A DNA stretch of 64,000 nt from Dermatophilus congolensis (GCA_030538115.1 JAUNUP010000006.1:62001-126000), one strand, 5' to 3'; shown: positions 38,507 to 48,130, counted from the stretch's first letter. The notes: generated from the letters alone by a model not told the origin. Numbers and translations: made by a program.

Positions 38507-39118
38507 CTAGACCACGCGGTAGCGGTACTCCCCCGGCGACGAGGGGCGACGCGTGCCGCTGGTCGGGTGCAGCACGTTGTCGTAGGCGAGGCCGCTGAGC
38601 ATGCAGACCAACTCGACCTCTTCGTAGTCGCCGTCGATCTCGTTGACCCTGCGCGCACCCGTGGGCACGAACCCGAGGCCGAGCAACTGGTCGAGCGTGC
38701 TCACCTGGTCTTCGCGTACGCCGATGAACAGCTCGTTGACATTGCGGGCGACCATCCACTCCGCGAGACCTTCGAGCAGGACCGAGGCCACCTGGCCACG
38801 CGTCGGCAGCCCACCGGCGCGTGGCCCGACGACGTGGAAGTGACTGATGTGGCCTTCGAGGTCGGCTCCGGCGCTGTCGACGTAGCCGGAGATCAGTCCC
38901 ACGAAGGCGCCGTTGCGCTGCGCAGCGATTGCGGTCGAGGTGCGCGACGTGAAGTTCAGCGCCCGAACGCGCCAATCGTCGGCGCCGAGCGCCATCGCTT
39001 CGTCGAGTCGCTCGTAGAAGACGCCGGGAGCCCCGGCCAGCATCTCGAGCCAGATGCCACGCAGCTTCTCGGCGTGACCCGGGCCCATGGTGACGAGTTC
39101 GATCTCCAACTGCCTCAC
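38507..39118 (-). CDS. GNAT family acetyltransferase
   Basis: The 203-residue protein has a GNAT-like layout: a substrate-binding N-terminal half, GAFVGLISGYVDSAG as the central strands, HISHFHVVGPRAGGLPTRGQVASVLLEGL where acetyl-CoA would bind, and FIGVREDQVSTLDQLLGLGFVPTGARRV as the C-terminal fold. The acetyl-CoA loop is not the standard Q/RxxGxG/A, so activity is uncertain. I chose GTG 39118 because CTGACG-N17-TAATGT lies seven bases upstream; the ATG at 39124 would sit ahead of the predicted transcript start. Confidence 0.65.
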   Translation of the reverse strand: MRQLEIELVTMGPGHAEKLRGIWLEMLAGAPGVFYERLDEAMALGADDWRVRALNFTSRTSTAIAAQRNGAFVGLISGYVDSAGADLEGHISHFHVVGPRAGGLPTRGQVASVLLEGLAEWMVARNVNELFIGVREDQVSTLDQLLGLGFVPTGARRVNEIDGDYEEVELVCMLSGLAYDNVLHPTSGTRRPSSPGEYRYRVV

Positions 39119-39125
39119 CGTCATT

Positions 39126-39154
39126 ACATTAGGCGGACGTTCAAGACACGTCAG
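39126..39154 (-). promoter_or_regulatory. Promoter of the GNAT gene (leaderless arrangement)
   Basis: On the minus strand CTGACG (39149-39154), 17 bases of spacer and TAATGT (39126-39131) form a plausible -35/-10 pair. The GTG at 39118 is seven bases after the -10. Confidence 0.5.
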
Positions 39155-39345
39155 CATCCGGGGGCGATTAACAGCGCCAAGGCTTTTCACATTCACCCCC
39201 GTAAAACCCCCAGGTGACAGGTCGGGTTTCCGCTCTGCGGGTATCGCGGTGCCGGGTCACCGAGTTTCGTAACACCGTCGGAGATAACGGAATTCGCGAT
39301 GCAGGCGGCAAACCCGCAGGCGAGAACACTTTCAACGCGAAACAA

Positions 39346-42012
39346 TCAGGAGGTGGGTTTCAAACCTGTGACCCACAACACCAATTCGCCGTTCTCGTCT
39401 GAGGCATCGAGATCGATCACAGCCTCGATACGCCAGTCGCGGTCGGATTCGGGATCGTCGAGAATCTGCTGCACACGCCACACCCGCCGATCGTCGCCGA
39501 AGCCCACGTCGCCAGCCTCCGCGTCGGTGTCGATACGCAAGAGGGCCGGATTTCGCGCGTCACCGTCGGTGGAGATCGAGCCGGGCACCTCGCCGTATTC
39601 GTCTTCGTAGTCGGCGAGCGCGTCGTCCCAGTCGTCGGCCGTGAGCGGAGCGGGGTCGTTCGGGCGCAGACCCGCCGCCTCCGGTGCGCCCGCGTCGAGG
39701 GCGGCGAGGTCGTCGATCCGGCCGAGGGCCGTGAGCTCGACGCGGCGCCACATCGCCTGGCGCACCAGCATCCTGAAGATGCGCGGGTGGTCGGTGATCG
39801 GCCGCTCGGTTGCCGGCTCGGGCGGACGCACCTCGCCGTCGCTCTGCCGCTCGGGGTCTGTGAGCGCCTCCCACTCGTCGAGCAGCGAGGAGTCGGTGAG
39901 CCGCACAACCTGGCCGAGCCAGTCGATGATGTCGTCGACCTCGTCGGTGCGGTACACCTCCGGCACGGTCTGGCGCAGGGCCCGGTACGCGTCGGTGAGG
40001 TACCGCAGCACGATGCCCTCGGAGCGGGCCAGGTCGTAGACCCGCACGAACTCGCCGAAGCCGCGGGCGTTCTCGAACATCTCGCGCACCAGCGACTTGG
40101 GCGAGAGCAGGTCGTCGGTCAGCCACGGGTGGCCGCCGCGATACGTCTCGTAGGCCGCTTCGAGCAACTCGCGCAGCGGCTTGGGCCACTCGACATCCTC
40201 GAGCAGCTCCATCCGCTCGTTGTACTCGATGCCGTCGGCCTTCATCTCGGCGACGGCCTCGCCGCGGGCCTTGCGCTGCTGCGCCCACAGCACCGGGCGC
40301 GGGTCTTCGAGGGTCGCCTCGATGACGCTCACCACGTCGAGTGCGTAGGTGGGCGAGTCCTCGTCGAGCAGTTCGAGGGCCACCACCGCGAAGGTGGACA
40401 GGGGCTGATTGAGCGCGAACCCGGCCTGCAGGTCGTCGACGAGGCGCAGGCCCTTTCTGCGTGGACCGGACTCCCCCGGCTCCGGGGGCAGCGGGTACGA
40501 CTCGACCACATCGGCGGCGATGAGCGAACGGAGCAGCTCGATCGCCTTGCGGGCCAGACGGAACTTGTTGCGGTCGGTCTCGTGACTCGCGTCGATCAGG
40601 CCGCGCATCACCCTGACGGGGTCACTCCCGTCACCCGGATACTGCGTCGTGCGGGCGATAACGTCGAGCACCATCGAGTGCGTCATCCGCATCCGCGACT
40701 GCAGCGCCTCAGGAGCACCCTCGACGAGACGCGTGTAGGTCTCCTCGTTCCACGAGACGAACCCGTCGGGGGCCTTCTTGCGCTGCACCTTGCGCAGCTT
40801 CTTCGGGTCGTCGCCTGCTTTGGCCAGCGCCTTCTCGTTCTCGATGACGTGCTCGGGCGCCTGCACGACGACGGAACCGGTGGTGTCGAAGCCCGCACGC
40901 CCCGCACGGCCGGCGATCTGGTGGAATTCGCGCACCTTGAGCACGCGCTGCCGGGAGCCGTCGAACTTGGTGAGCCCGGTGATCAGCACCGTACGGATCG
41001 GCACGTTGATACCGACGCCGAGCGTGTCGGTGCCGCAGACCACCTTGAGCAGGCCGGCCTGGGCGAGGGTCTCGACGATGCGGCGGTACTTGGGCAGCAT
41101 GCCCGCGTGGTGCACGCCCACTCCATGCCGGATGAGCCTGTTCAAGGTGGCACCGAAACCCTTGCCGAACCGGAAGCCGCCGAGCATCTCGAGGATCTGG
41201 TCGCGCTCCTCGCGGGTGGCGACCGGTGTACTGAGCAGCGACTGGGCGCGTTCGAGGGCGTCCTTCTGCGTGAAATGCACGACGTAGACCGGTGCCTGGC
41301 GGGTCGTGACGAGCTCTTCGAGCAGTTCGGGCAGTGGGTCGAGCGAGAACGTGTAGGTGAGCGGCACGGGGCGCTCGGCGTCGTCGACGACAGCGGTGTC
41401 GCGGCCGGTGCGTACGGTCAGGTCGTCGCGGAAGAAGCTCACGTCGCCGAGAGTCGCGCTCATGAGCAGGAACTGCGCCTGCGGCAGGGTGAGCAGCGGC
41501 ACCTGCCACGCCCAGCCGCGGTCGGGCTCGGAGTAGAAGTGGAACTCGTCCATGACGACGTTCGCGACCTCGAGGTGCTCGCCGTGGCGCAGCGCGAGGT
41601 TCGCGAGGATCTCGGCGGTACACGCGATGATCGGGGCCTGCGAGTTGACGCTCGCATCGCCGGTGATCATGCCGACGTTCTGTGCGCCGAACTGCTCACA
41701 CAGGGCAAAGAATTTCTCGGAGACGAGGGCCTTGATGGGCGCCGTGTAATACGTGCGCCGGCCCGTGCGCTCGAAGTCCGCGAGCGCGAAGAAGTGTGCC
41801 GCCGCTGCGACGAGCGACTTACCCGACCCCGTGGGGGTCGCAAGAATGACGTTCGCGCCCGTGACCAGCTCCAGCGCCGCCTCCTGCTGGTGCGGGTAGA
41901 GGTCGATCCCGGTGTCGGTGGCCCAGTCGACGAACGCCTCGTAGAGGTCGTCGGGGTCGGGCGGGCCGCCTCCTCGGCTCTCCGACGGCAGCCGGTCAGT
42001 GAGCGTCGTCAT
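39346..42012 (-). CDS. Ski2-like DEAD/DEAH-box RNA helicase with DUF3516
   Basis: The 888-residue helicase has motif I ATPTGSGKS, motif II DEFH, motif III LMSATL and motif VI QIAGRAGRAGFDTTG, followed by a long C-terminal DUF3516 region. It is expected to use ATP to unwind or remodel RNA. It lies 16 bases after purU on the same strand and may be cotranscribed with ilvA and purU, although their functions are unrelated. The ATG has only a weak ribosome-binding site (GTGATG). Confidence 0.92.
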   Translation of the reverse strand: MTTLTDRLPSESRGGGPPDPDDLYEAFVDWATDTGIDLYPHQQEAALELVTGANVILATPTGSGKSLVAAAAHFFALADFERTGRRTYYTAPIKALVSEKFFALCEQFGAQNVGMITGDASVNSQAPIIACTAEILANLALRHGEHLEVANVVMDEFHFYSEPDRGWAWQVPLLTLPQAQFLLMSATLGDVSFFRDDLTVRTGRDTAVVDDAERPVPLTYTFSLDPLPELLEELVTTRQAPVYVVHFTQKDALERAQSLLSTPVATREERDQILEMLGGFRFGKGFGATLNRLIRHGVGVHHAGMLPKYRRIVETLAQAGLLKVVCGTDTLGVGINVPIRTVLITGLTKFDGSRQRVLKVREFHQIAGRAGRAGFDTTGSVVVQAPEHVIENEKALAKAGDDPKKLRKVQRKKAPDGFVSWNEETYTRLVEGAPEALQSRMRMTHSMVLDVIARTTQYPGDGSDPVRVMRGLIDASHETDRNKFRLARKAIELLRSLIAADVVESYPLPPEPGESGPRRKGLRLVDDLQAGFALNQPLSTFAVVALELLDEDSPTYALDVVSVIEATLEDPRPVLWAQQRKARGEAVAEMKADGIEYNERMELLEDVEWPKPLRELLEAAYETYRGGHPWLTDDLLSPKSLVREMFENARGFGEFVRVYDLARSEGIVLRYLTDAYRALRQTVPEVYRTDEVDDIIDWLGQVVRLTDSSLLDEWEALTDPERQSDGEVRPPEPATERPITDHPRIFRMLVRQAMWRRVELTALGRIDDLAALDAGAPEAAGLRPNDPAPLTADDWDDALADYEDEYGEVPGSISTDGDARNPALLRIDTDAEAGDVGFGDDRRVWRVQQILDDPESDRDWRIEAVIDLDASDENGELVLWVTGLKPTS

Positions 42013-42028
42013 GTCATCACGGTGCAGA

Positions 42029-42928
42029 TCACGCCGGGAACACCACCGTGGTGCCGTCGCGCAGCATCACGCGGTCTTCGAGGTGGGCGAGCACGGCCTC
42101 CGCGAGAACGCGCCTCTCGATGTCGCGGCCCTTGCGGATGAGGGCGTCGGGCACGTCGCGGTGACTCACCCGCTCCACGGCCTGCGCGATGATCGGCCCC
42201 TCGTCGAGGTCGGTGGTCACGTAGTGGGCGGTCGCGCCGATGATCTTCACCCCGCGCGCGTACGCCTGGTGATACGGGCGGGCGCCCTTGAAGCCGGGCA
42301 AGAACGAGTGGTGGATGTTGATGCAGCGGCCCTGCAACTGTTCCGTGAGCTCCGGCGACAGGATCTGCATGTACCGGGCCAGCACGACGAGGTCGACCCT
42401 CTCGCGCTCGATGACCTCGAGGATCTGCGCCTCCTGCTGCGGCTTTGTCTCCGGGAACACAGGGAAGTGGTAGAACGGCACGTCGTACAGGTTGCCGAAG
42501 CTGCCGCGCTCGTGGTTGGAGACGATCGCCACCGGATCCATCGGCATCTCACCGAGATTCCAGCGGTAGAGCAGTTCGCGCAGGCAGTGGTCGGACTGCG
42601 AGGCCATCAGCATCACGCGCATGCGGCGGGCGGTGTCGCGGATCGTCCACTGCGCGTCGAGGCTCGCCATCACCGGGGCCAGGCCCGCGCGGAAGCCGGC
42701 CTCTCCGATGTCGACCCGCACCGGCCGGAACTCCAGGCGCAGGAAGAACCGGCCCGAGAGGTGGTCGTCGAACTGCTGCCCGTCGGTGATGTCACAGCCG
42801 AGCTGCACCAGCGTGCTCGTCACCGCCGCGACGATGCCGGGGTGGTTCTCGCACGAGAACGCCAGAACGTAATGCGGTGACGCACCTGAGTTGTCTGGAT
42901 TCTCAGGGCTGCCGGGGGGCGTCGACAT
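42029..42928 (-). CDS. purU: Formyltetrahydrofolate deformylase
   Basis: PurU (299 residues) hydrolyses 10-formyltetrahydrofolate to formate and tetrahydrofolate, balancing one-carbon pools. An N-terminal ACT domain (HYVLAFSCENHPGIVAAVTS) precedes the formyltransferase fold with INIHHSFLPGFKGARPYHQA and the catalytic ATAHYVTTDLDEGPII. The ATG is selected because homology begins there; the frame is open much further upstream through ilvA in another frame. It lies 14 bases after ilvA. Confidence 0.95.
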   Translation of the reverse strand: MSTPPGSPENPDNSGASPHYVLAFSCENHPGIVAAVTSTLVQLGCDITDGQQFDDHLSGRFFLRLEFRPVRVDIGEAGFRAGLAPVMASLDAQWTIRDTARRMRVMLMASQSDHCLRELLYRWNLGEMPMDPVAIVSNHERGSFGNLYDVPFYHFPVFPETKPQQEAQILEVIERERVDLVVLARYMQILSPELTEQLQGRCINIHHSFLPGFKGARPYHQAYARGVKIIGATAHYVTTDLDEGPIIAQAVERVSHRDVPDALIRKGRDIERRVLAEAVLAHLEDRVMLRDGTTVVFPA

Positions 42929-42942
42929 GGTGGCTCTCGTTC

Positions 42943-44214
42943 TCAGATCAGGTAGCGGTGCGTCGGCGAATCCGCCGGGATGATCTCGAAGGTCATCGTG
43001 CTCGCCTGCATGCGGGCGATGAGACCGTCGAGGTCGGCGGAATTGCCGAGCTCGATGCCGACGAGCGCCGGACCGGTCTCCCGGTTGGAGCGCTTGACGT
43101 ACTCGAACAGGGTGATGTCGTCGTCGGGGCCGAGGATGTCGGCCACGAAACGGCGCAGGGCCCCCGGCTCCTGCGGAAAATTGACGAGGAAGTAGTGCTT
43201 GCGACCCTCGTTGACCAGCGACCGCTCGACGATGTCGGCGTAGCGGGAGACGTCGTTGTTGCCGCCGGAGAGCACCACCACGACATCGCTGCCGGGCGCC
43301 GGGCTCAACTCGGCAAGCTTGTCGAGCAACGCGGCGGAGGCGAGCGCGCCCGCGGGCTCGGCGATGATGCCGTCGACCTGGTACAGGTCGAGCATCTCGG
43401 TACATACGCGGCCCTCGGCCACGTCGAGCAGGCGGATGCCGTGTTCGGCGATGACCGGGTAGGTCACGGCACCGGCGCGGCGCACGGCGGCTCCGTCGCA
43501 GAACGTGTCGATGCGCTCCAGCTCCACCGGCTCGCCCGCCTCCACGGCCGCGGCCATGCACCGGGCACCCGACGGCTCGACGCCGACGACCTCGACCTGC
43601 GGATGCCGCGCTGCCAGCCACGTGACGCAGCCGGCGAGCATCCCGCCTCCGCCGACCGGCACGATCAGCATGTCGGGCGCGTGACCGAGTTGCTCCACGA
43701 CCTCGACGGCGAGGGTGCCCTGACCGGCCATCGTGTCTCGGTGGTCGAACGCGTGCACCTCGACGGCACCCGTGCTCAGGCTGTCTTCGTGAGCCTGACG
43801 TGCGGCATCGTCGTACGTCTCCCCCGCGACGATCAGCTCGATCGCGGCGCCCCCGAGGGCACGGATGCGGTCGCGCTTCTGCCGCGGAGTCGTACCCGGC
43901 ACGTAGATGCGGCCCGTGAGCCCCAGGGTCGCGCACGCGTACGCGACCCCCTGCGCGTGGTTACCTGCGCTGGCCGTGACGACGCCGCGCTCCCGCTCCG
44001 AGCGGGACAGCTGCGCGATGAAGTTGTACGCGCCGCGCAACTTGTAAGACCGCACCGGGTGCAGGTCTTCACGCTTGACCCACACGTTCGCGCCCGTCGC
44101 CGCCGACAGCCGCTCGTTACGCACGAGCGGAGGCGCCTGCACCACCGAACGCAGCCGGATGAACGCCGCCTCGACATCGGAGGCGCTGACAGGCTGGGTT
44201 ACGAGGGCGGTCAC
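42943..44214 (-). CDS. ilvA: Threonine ammonia-lyase
   Basis: This 423-residue PLP enzyme converts threonine to 2-oxobutyrate, the entry to isoleucine synthesis. The PLP lysine is in VRSYKLRGAYNF, the phosphate-binding loop is VPVGGGGMLAG, and SGGNNDVSRY follows. A short C-terminal ACT-like domain (KHYFLVNFPQEPGALRRFV) indicates allosteric control. The start is a GTG after GGAAG. The length fits the single-ACT actinobacterial form. Confidence 0.93.
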   Translation of the reverse strand: MTALVTQPVSASDVEAAFIRLRSVVQAPPLVRNERLSAATGANVWVKREDLHPVRSYKLRGAYNFIAQLSRSERERGVVTASAGNHAQGVAYACATLGLTGRIYVPGTTPRQKRDRIRALGGAAIELIVAGETYDDAARQAHEDSLSTGAVEVHAFDHRDTMAGQGTLAVEVVEQLGHAPDMLIVPVGGGGMLAGCVTWLAARHPQVEVVGVEPSGARCMAAAVEAGEPVELERIDTFCDGAAVRRAGAVTYPVIAEHGIRLLDVAEGRVCTEMLDLYQVDGIIAEPAGALASAALLDKLAELSPAPGSDVVVVLSGGNNDVSRYADIVERSLVNEGRKHYFLVNFPQEPGALRRFVADILGPDDDITLFEYVKRSNRETGPALVGIELGNSADLDGLIARMQASTMTFEIIPADSPTHRYLI

Positions 44215-44266
44215 CTTCCAATCGTGCGCTATTTCTCAGTTCTCGGACAAACCCGGCCCATACGTG

Positions 44267-46486
44267 TCAGCGAGCGCGGTGATCGTGATCGCGGTGATCG
44301 TGGTGGTCGCGGTCACGGTGACGCTTGCGTGAGTCGCGGCGCTTGTCGCGGTTCTCCTGCTCATTGGTCGTTTCGGTGTCGGTGGCCGACTCATCCGTCG
44401 TGGCTTCGTCGGTCGTCGGTTGGTCAGTCGTGGACTCGTCGGGAGTGGCCTCGTCGTCTTTCGAGCGAGTCGGCTCGTCCGTCGACGGCGAGGTCTTCGC
44501 GGGAGTCGGCTTCGCCGGCACCGGCGGCGGAGTCGTGGTCACCGGTGTGGGCGACGGCGTCGTTGTCGCCGATGTCGGCACCGGGGTCGGCTTGGCCGGA
44601 ACCGGAGTCGGAGCGGTCTTCGTCGGTGTGGGGGCCGGCGTCGATTTCACGGGAGTCGGTGCGGGTGTCGTGCTCTTGGCCGGGGCCGGAGTCCGTTTCA
44701 CGGGTGCCGGGGTCCGCTTCGCGGGAGCCGGAGTCACCGCGCGACGGACGGGCACGGCCGTGCCCCGGCGTGCGTCGCTGCGAGACGTGACCTGCCGGTT
44801 CTGTGCTGTCACGGGCTTGTTCTGGGCGCTCGCAGGCTTGTTCGGCGCAGAGGTCGCCGCAGCAGCCGCCAAGGCTCCGTCGGCGGGTGCCTTCGCGTCT
44901 GCCGTCGTGGCCGGCGCTGTCGCAGTCGGCGCGGTCGGGGCGGAACTCGTGGGTGCTGCGGCGGTCGCTGCCGTTTCACCCGCTGTCGGGGCGCCCGAGG
45001 TCGCCGATCTCTGACCTGCCGAGGGCTGAGCCGCAGCGGACGAGGTCGCCCCACCCGCCGCCAGCGTCGAAGCACCGTCGTTGCCGCCGCCCATGACCGC
45101 AGCGGCCACGCCTGTGAGAACGACGAGAGAAGCTGCGGCAGCACCTACCATGAGCTTCGCCGGACTGGGCGACACCCCCGCCATCGCAGCGGAACTCGGC
45201 TGACCACCGTCAGGGGCGCCCGCCGGAGGCATCGCCCCACCGCCTCCGCCCGCGCCCGAACCACCGGCCCCGGCTCCACCGGCCGCAGCGCCGGAGCCAC
45301 CAGCCGCGCCAAGAGCTCCGGTCCCCGCACCTGCTGCAGTGCCCGTGCCGCCGGCCGCGCTGCCCGCGGGGCCGGCTGCTGCAGCCTTGGCCGCGCCCGC
45401 CCCGATCAGACCGGCAGCCGCTGCGGCAGCCGCCGCAGCCTTGCCGATGTCTACCGTTTCTGCGCCTGCCGAACTGTCCGCGCCGTCCGCGACTGCACCG
45501 CCTGCGGCACCGGTGCCCGAAGCATCAGTCGCCGCACCCGGTTCGGACGTAGCAGCCGCGGCCGCCCCTGCCCCCGCGACACCCGCGGCACCGAGACCCG
45601 CAGCTCCTGCGGCGGCCAACCCGATCGGCGCCGGCGGCACCACGTGCCGCTGCGCCGCCGGAAGTCCCGCAAGCTGGGGCGCAGCACGCCGGAGTAGCCG
45701 CGCCGTGTCTCCCGCAGACACGGGCCGGTCAGCGGGGTTCTTGGCGAGAAGCGCCGCGATCACGCCCCAGAGCGGAGCGGGCACGCCGTCGGGACGCTCC
45801 GGGGTTTCGGTGCGCGTCGCCTCCACGACCTGCGTGGGAGTGCGCACGTCGAACGGCCGCACCCCGATGCAGCATTCGTAGAGCACGACACCCAGCGAGT
45901 ACAGATCGGAGGCCGGGGTCGGCGCCGAGTGGTCGAGCGTCTCGGGGGCGAAGTACGGCAGGGTGCTCTGTCGTACGGTCGCCGGGTTGGGATCTTGGCC
46001 GCGCACCGTGAACTCGCCGATCGAGAAGTCGGTGAGCATCGGCTTCGTGCCCCCGCCCGAAGTGCCGGGCAGCAGCACGTTCTCGGGCTTGAGGTTGCCG
46101 TGCGTGAGGCCGTGGGCGTGCAGGGCCGCGAGCCCGTCGGCGACACCCGCACCCATCAGCGCGATAGCTCGCGGCTCGAGAACTCCGGTGCGCTGCAGCA
46201 CTCGCCGCAGGCTCGGGCCCTCGACGTAGTCGGAGACGACCCCCACCTCACCGTGTGACTCCACCACCTCGCGCAGGCGCACGACATTGGGCTGGGAGAC
46301 GACGGCCAGCGACTCCTGCTCGCGAACGAACCGGCCGGCCACGTCGCGATCCCGCGCGAGCTGCGGGTACAGGCTCTTCACCGCGACCGGCGACCCGTCT
46401 GCGTCGAGCCCCTTCCAGACCTCGCCCATCGTCCCGCGTCCGATGACTTCAGTCAGTGTGTAATCGCCAAAGCGTCGACCGTCCAC
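44267..46486 (-). CDS. Membrane-anchored protein kinase homologue, predicted pseudokinase
   Basis: The 739-residue protein has an N-terminal PknB-like kinase fold: glycine loop GRGTMGEVW (16-24) and Lys37 in VAVK are intact, but the catalytic loop reads HGNLKPEN (129-136), with Asn131 replacing the catalytic Asp, and the DFG segment reads DFS (153-155). Phosphotransfer is therefore unlikely. A 150-residue Ala/Gly-rich low-complexity linker leads to a membrane helix (about 446-468), then an outside region rich in Pro, Thr, Lys and Ala with KPTPVP-type repeats, an acidic Thr/Asp/Glu stretch, and a terminal run rich in His, Asp and Arg that could bind metal. GTG 46486 is preferred over the ATG at 46507 because of GGGGGGATC in front of it. 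Confidence 0.85.
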   Translation of the reverse strand: MDGRRFGDYTLTEVIGRGTMGEVWKGLDADGSPVAVKSLYPQLARDRDVAGRFVREQESLAVVSQPNVVRLREVVESHGEVGVVSDYVEGPSLRRVLQRTGVLEPRAIALMGAGVADGLAALHAHGLTHGNLKPENVLLPGTSGGGTKPMLTDFSIGEFTVRGQDPNPATVRQSTLPYFAPETLDHSAPTPASDLYSLGVVLYECCIGVRPFDVRTPTQVVEATRTETPERPDGVPAPLWGVIAALLAKNPADRPVSAGDTARLLRRAAPQLAGLPAAQRHVVPPAPIGLAAAGAAGLGAAGVAGAGAAAAATSEPGAATDASGTGAAGGAVADGADSSAGAETVDIGKAAAAAAAAAGLIGAGAAKAAAAGPAGSAAGGTGTAAGAGTGALGAAGGSGAAAGGAGAGGSGAGGGGGAMPPAGAPDGGQPSSAAMAGVSPSPAKLMVGAAAASLVVLTGVAAAVMGGGNDGASTLAAGGATSSAAAQPSAGQRSATSGAPTAGETAATAAAPTSSAPTAPTATAPATTADAKAPADGALAAAAATSAPNKPASAQNKPVTAQNRQVTSRSDARRGTAVPVRRAVTPAPAKRTPAPVKRTPAPAKSTTPAPTPVKSTPAPTPTKTAPTPVPAKPTPVPTSATTTPSPTPVTTTPPPVPAKPTPAKTSPSTDEPTRSKDDEATPDESTTDQPTTDEATTDESATDTETTNEQENRDKRRDSRKRHRDRDHHDHRDHDHRAR

Positions 46487-46781
46487 GGCAAGATCCCCCC
46501 TTGACATACCGAATGTTCCTGAAGCAGAACACTAGACGCGTGCAGCGTTCATGGAGGGCACTCGGCCGAATGTGCCATTCGTTGCCTCGACGCGCCCCAT
46601 CTGCACGATTCCCTCCATTCCGGCCAGAAGACGCTGCCCGAGATGCGGCGCCCCGGAGCGCAGGTGAGCATGGCGATACGCCAGCGGAGAGGATCTCAGA
46701 GTCGAGACCAGGCCAGGCCCGCGCTGCGCATCTCCGCCGGGCTCGCTCGGCGGGCCCCACCTCGTTGAAGAGGAGAGACCC

Positions 46782-47189
46782 ATGTCCGAAGAGTTCACAG
46801 TCGTCGTCGATGCCATGTTCGCGGAGAAGGTAGGCGAAGACGGTCTCAAGGAGTACGCCAAGACCGTTGCGTCGGTCGCCGAATGGGCGCCGGGCCACCC
46901 CGTGGACGAGGTGATGCAGGCGCTCACCCAGGGGTGGAGCGCCGTCGACCTCAACGTCGACCCGATCGAGGCCGAGAAGCTCGCGACTTTCATGACCGGT
47001 GACCAGGGCGACTTCTCGGTGGCCACCGAAGACGGAACCGTCTTGTACAAGCACAGCGAGCGCTCGCCGATCGGCGACGCCGCGGGCCAGGGCGCCGGTA
47101 AAGCCGACCAGACGGGCCAGTCGGATCAGTCAGGACAGGGCACCTCTGCGCAGGGAGTCGAGCCCGCCGAAGGCCCCGCGATGTCCTGA
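46782..47189 (+). CDS. Acidic protein of unknown function
   Basis: The 135-residue protein begins MSEEFTVVVDAMFAEKVGEDG after a strong GAGGAG ribosome-binding site. Residues 1-90 look folded (alternating helices and strands, Trp35 and Trp52), and the last 40 residues are a Gln/Gly/Ser-rich tail. No signal peptide, metal motif or known domain is visible. It is divergent from the pseudokinase gene, about 300 bases away, with no other feature between them. Confidence 0.7.
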   Translation: MSEEFTVVVDAMFAEKVGEDGLKEYAKTVASVAEWAPGHPVDEVMQALTQGWSAVDLNVDPIEAEKLATFMTGDQGDFSVATEDGTVLYKHSERSPIGDAAGQGAGKADQTGQSDQSGQGTSAQGVEPAEGPAMS

Positions 47190-47205
47190 TACCCGCGGAT
47201 GAGCG

Positions 47206-47234
47206 ACGCCCGGCACCGTTACGGCGCCGGGCGT
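47206..47234 (+). terminator. Hairpin after the acidic protein gene
   Basis: ACGCCCGGC at 47206-47214 pairs with 47226-47234, with CCG/CGG pairing inside. It lies 17 bases past the stop and just before the convergent acyltransferase gene. Confidence 0.7.
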
Positions 47235-47243
47235 TCTCGCGTT

Positions 47244-47834
47244 TCAGCCGCGAAGGTCGGTGACGGGGGCGAGCCGCGGTTCGCCTCCGCGGGTCTTGAG
47301 TTGCTTCGCGGGCACGCCTCCGACGATGGCGAGGGGCGGGACGTCGTGCGTCACCACGGCACCCGCCGCGACGATGGCACCGCGGCCGATACGCACGCCG
47401 GGCAGCACCGTGACGCCGACACCGAGCCAGACATCGTCTTCGATGACGATGGGCTTGTCGGGCAACATGCCCTGCGTGTTCATCGGCCGTTCGGTGTCGG
47501 AGAAGGCGTGCTCCTCCGTGAGGAGAACGCAGCGGGGCCCGATCATCACGTCGTCACCGATGTGCACGGAGCCGAGCACGATGCTCTCCGCGCCGATGCC
47601 GCTGCGGTCGCCGAGGCGGATGCGCACTCCGGAGGCGAAGTAGGTGCCCGCGTCGATGTTGGTGCCCCGGCCGAGGTGCTCGAACAGGCCGCGGCAGGCC
47701 AGGTTGCGCGCTGCGCGCCCGATGCTGCCGCCCGGCGACACCTTGCGCGGCAGGTGCTTGGCCACGCCGTAGTAGAAGAGAAAGTGCGCCGCGCGGCCCA
47801 CCTGCCCGAAAGCCCCCCGGCGAACCGCCGCCAT
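47244..47834 (-). CDS. Hexapeptide-repeat acyltransferase
   Basis: The 196-residue protein has a left-handed beta-helix of hexapeptide repeats ([20 protein letters not shown], then [14 protein letters not shown]) with the active-site loop [11 protein letters not shown] and the C-terminal [18 protein letters not shown] found in maltose/galactoside O-acetyltransferases and sugar-modifying homologues. It should use acetyl- or acyl-CoA; the acceptor is unknown. The N-terminal 45 residues are basic and may associate with membranes. The ATG follows GGGGAAGG; a TTG 12 bases upstream is possible. Confidence 0.85.
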   Translation of the reverse strand: MAAVRRGAFGQVGRAAHFLFYYGVAKHLPRKVSPGGSIGRAARNLACRGLFEHLGRGTNIDAGTYFASGVRIRLGDRSGIGAESIVLGSVHIGDDVMIGPRCVLLTEEHAFSDTERPMNTQGMLPDKPIVIEDDVWLGVGVTVLPGVRIGRGAIVAAGAVVTHDVPPLAIVGGVPAKQLKTRGGEPRLAPVTDLRG

Positions 47835-48074
47835 AGCCTTCCCCAAACTCGTACCCCCACCATGTGCCCAGCCGTGGCTCGAAGCAGGTGGCCGGCGCTC
47901 CCCCGAGCGGCTCCGCCTCCCTATGGCTTCCGTCGCGTGAACGGCCCGGCACGGACCGGGCGCTCACACTGGGCTCCCAGCGAGCGTACCCGTACATCAC
48001 GGGGGCTCGACATGCTCCTGACGGAGGCCATGACGATTGCTTACCGTTCGCGAACCGTTCTGCGATCACGGCGT

Positions 48075-48115
48075 GACGCGAGCCGCAGTCCCCCTGTCGG
48101 ACTGCGGCTCGCGTC
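48075..48115. terminator. Terminator of the GntR-ABC operon
   Basis: A perfect 16-base stem (48075-48090 with 48100-48115), 15 bases past the permease stop. The stem is GC-rich and lacks a T-run. Confidence 0.8.
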
Positions 48116-48130
48116 GATCCGTGGGCCGGG

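Noticed and set aside
39787-42141. A 784-codon open frame antisense to the DUF3516 helicase
   Set aside because: Shadow of GC-rich codon structure; the helicase motifs on the other strand are complete.
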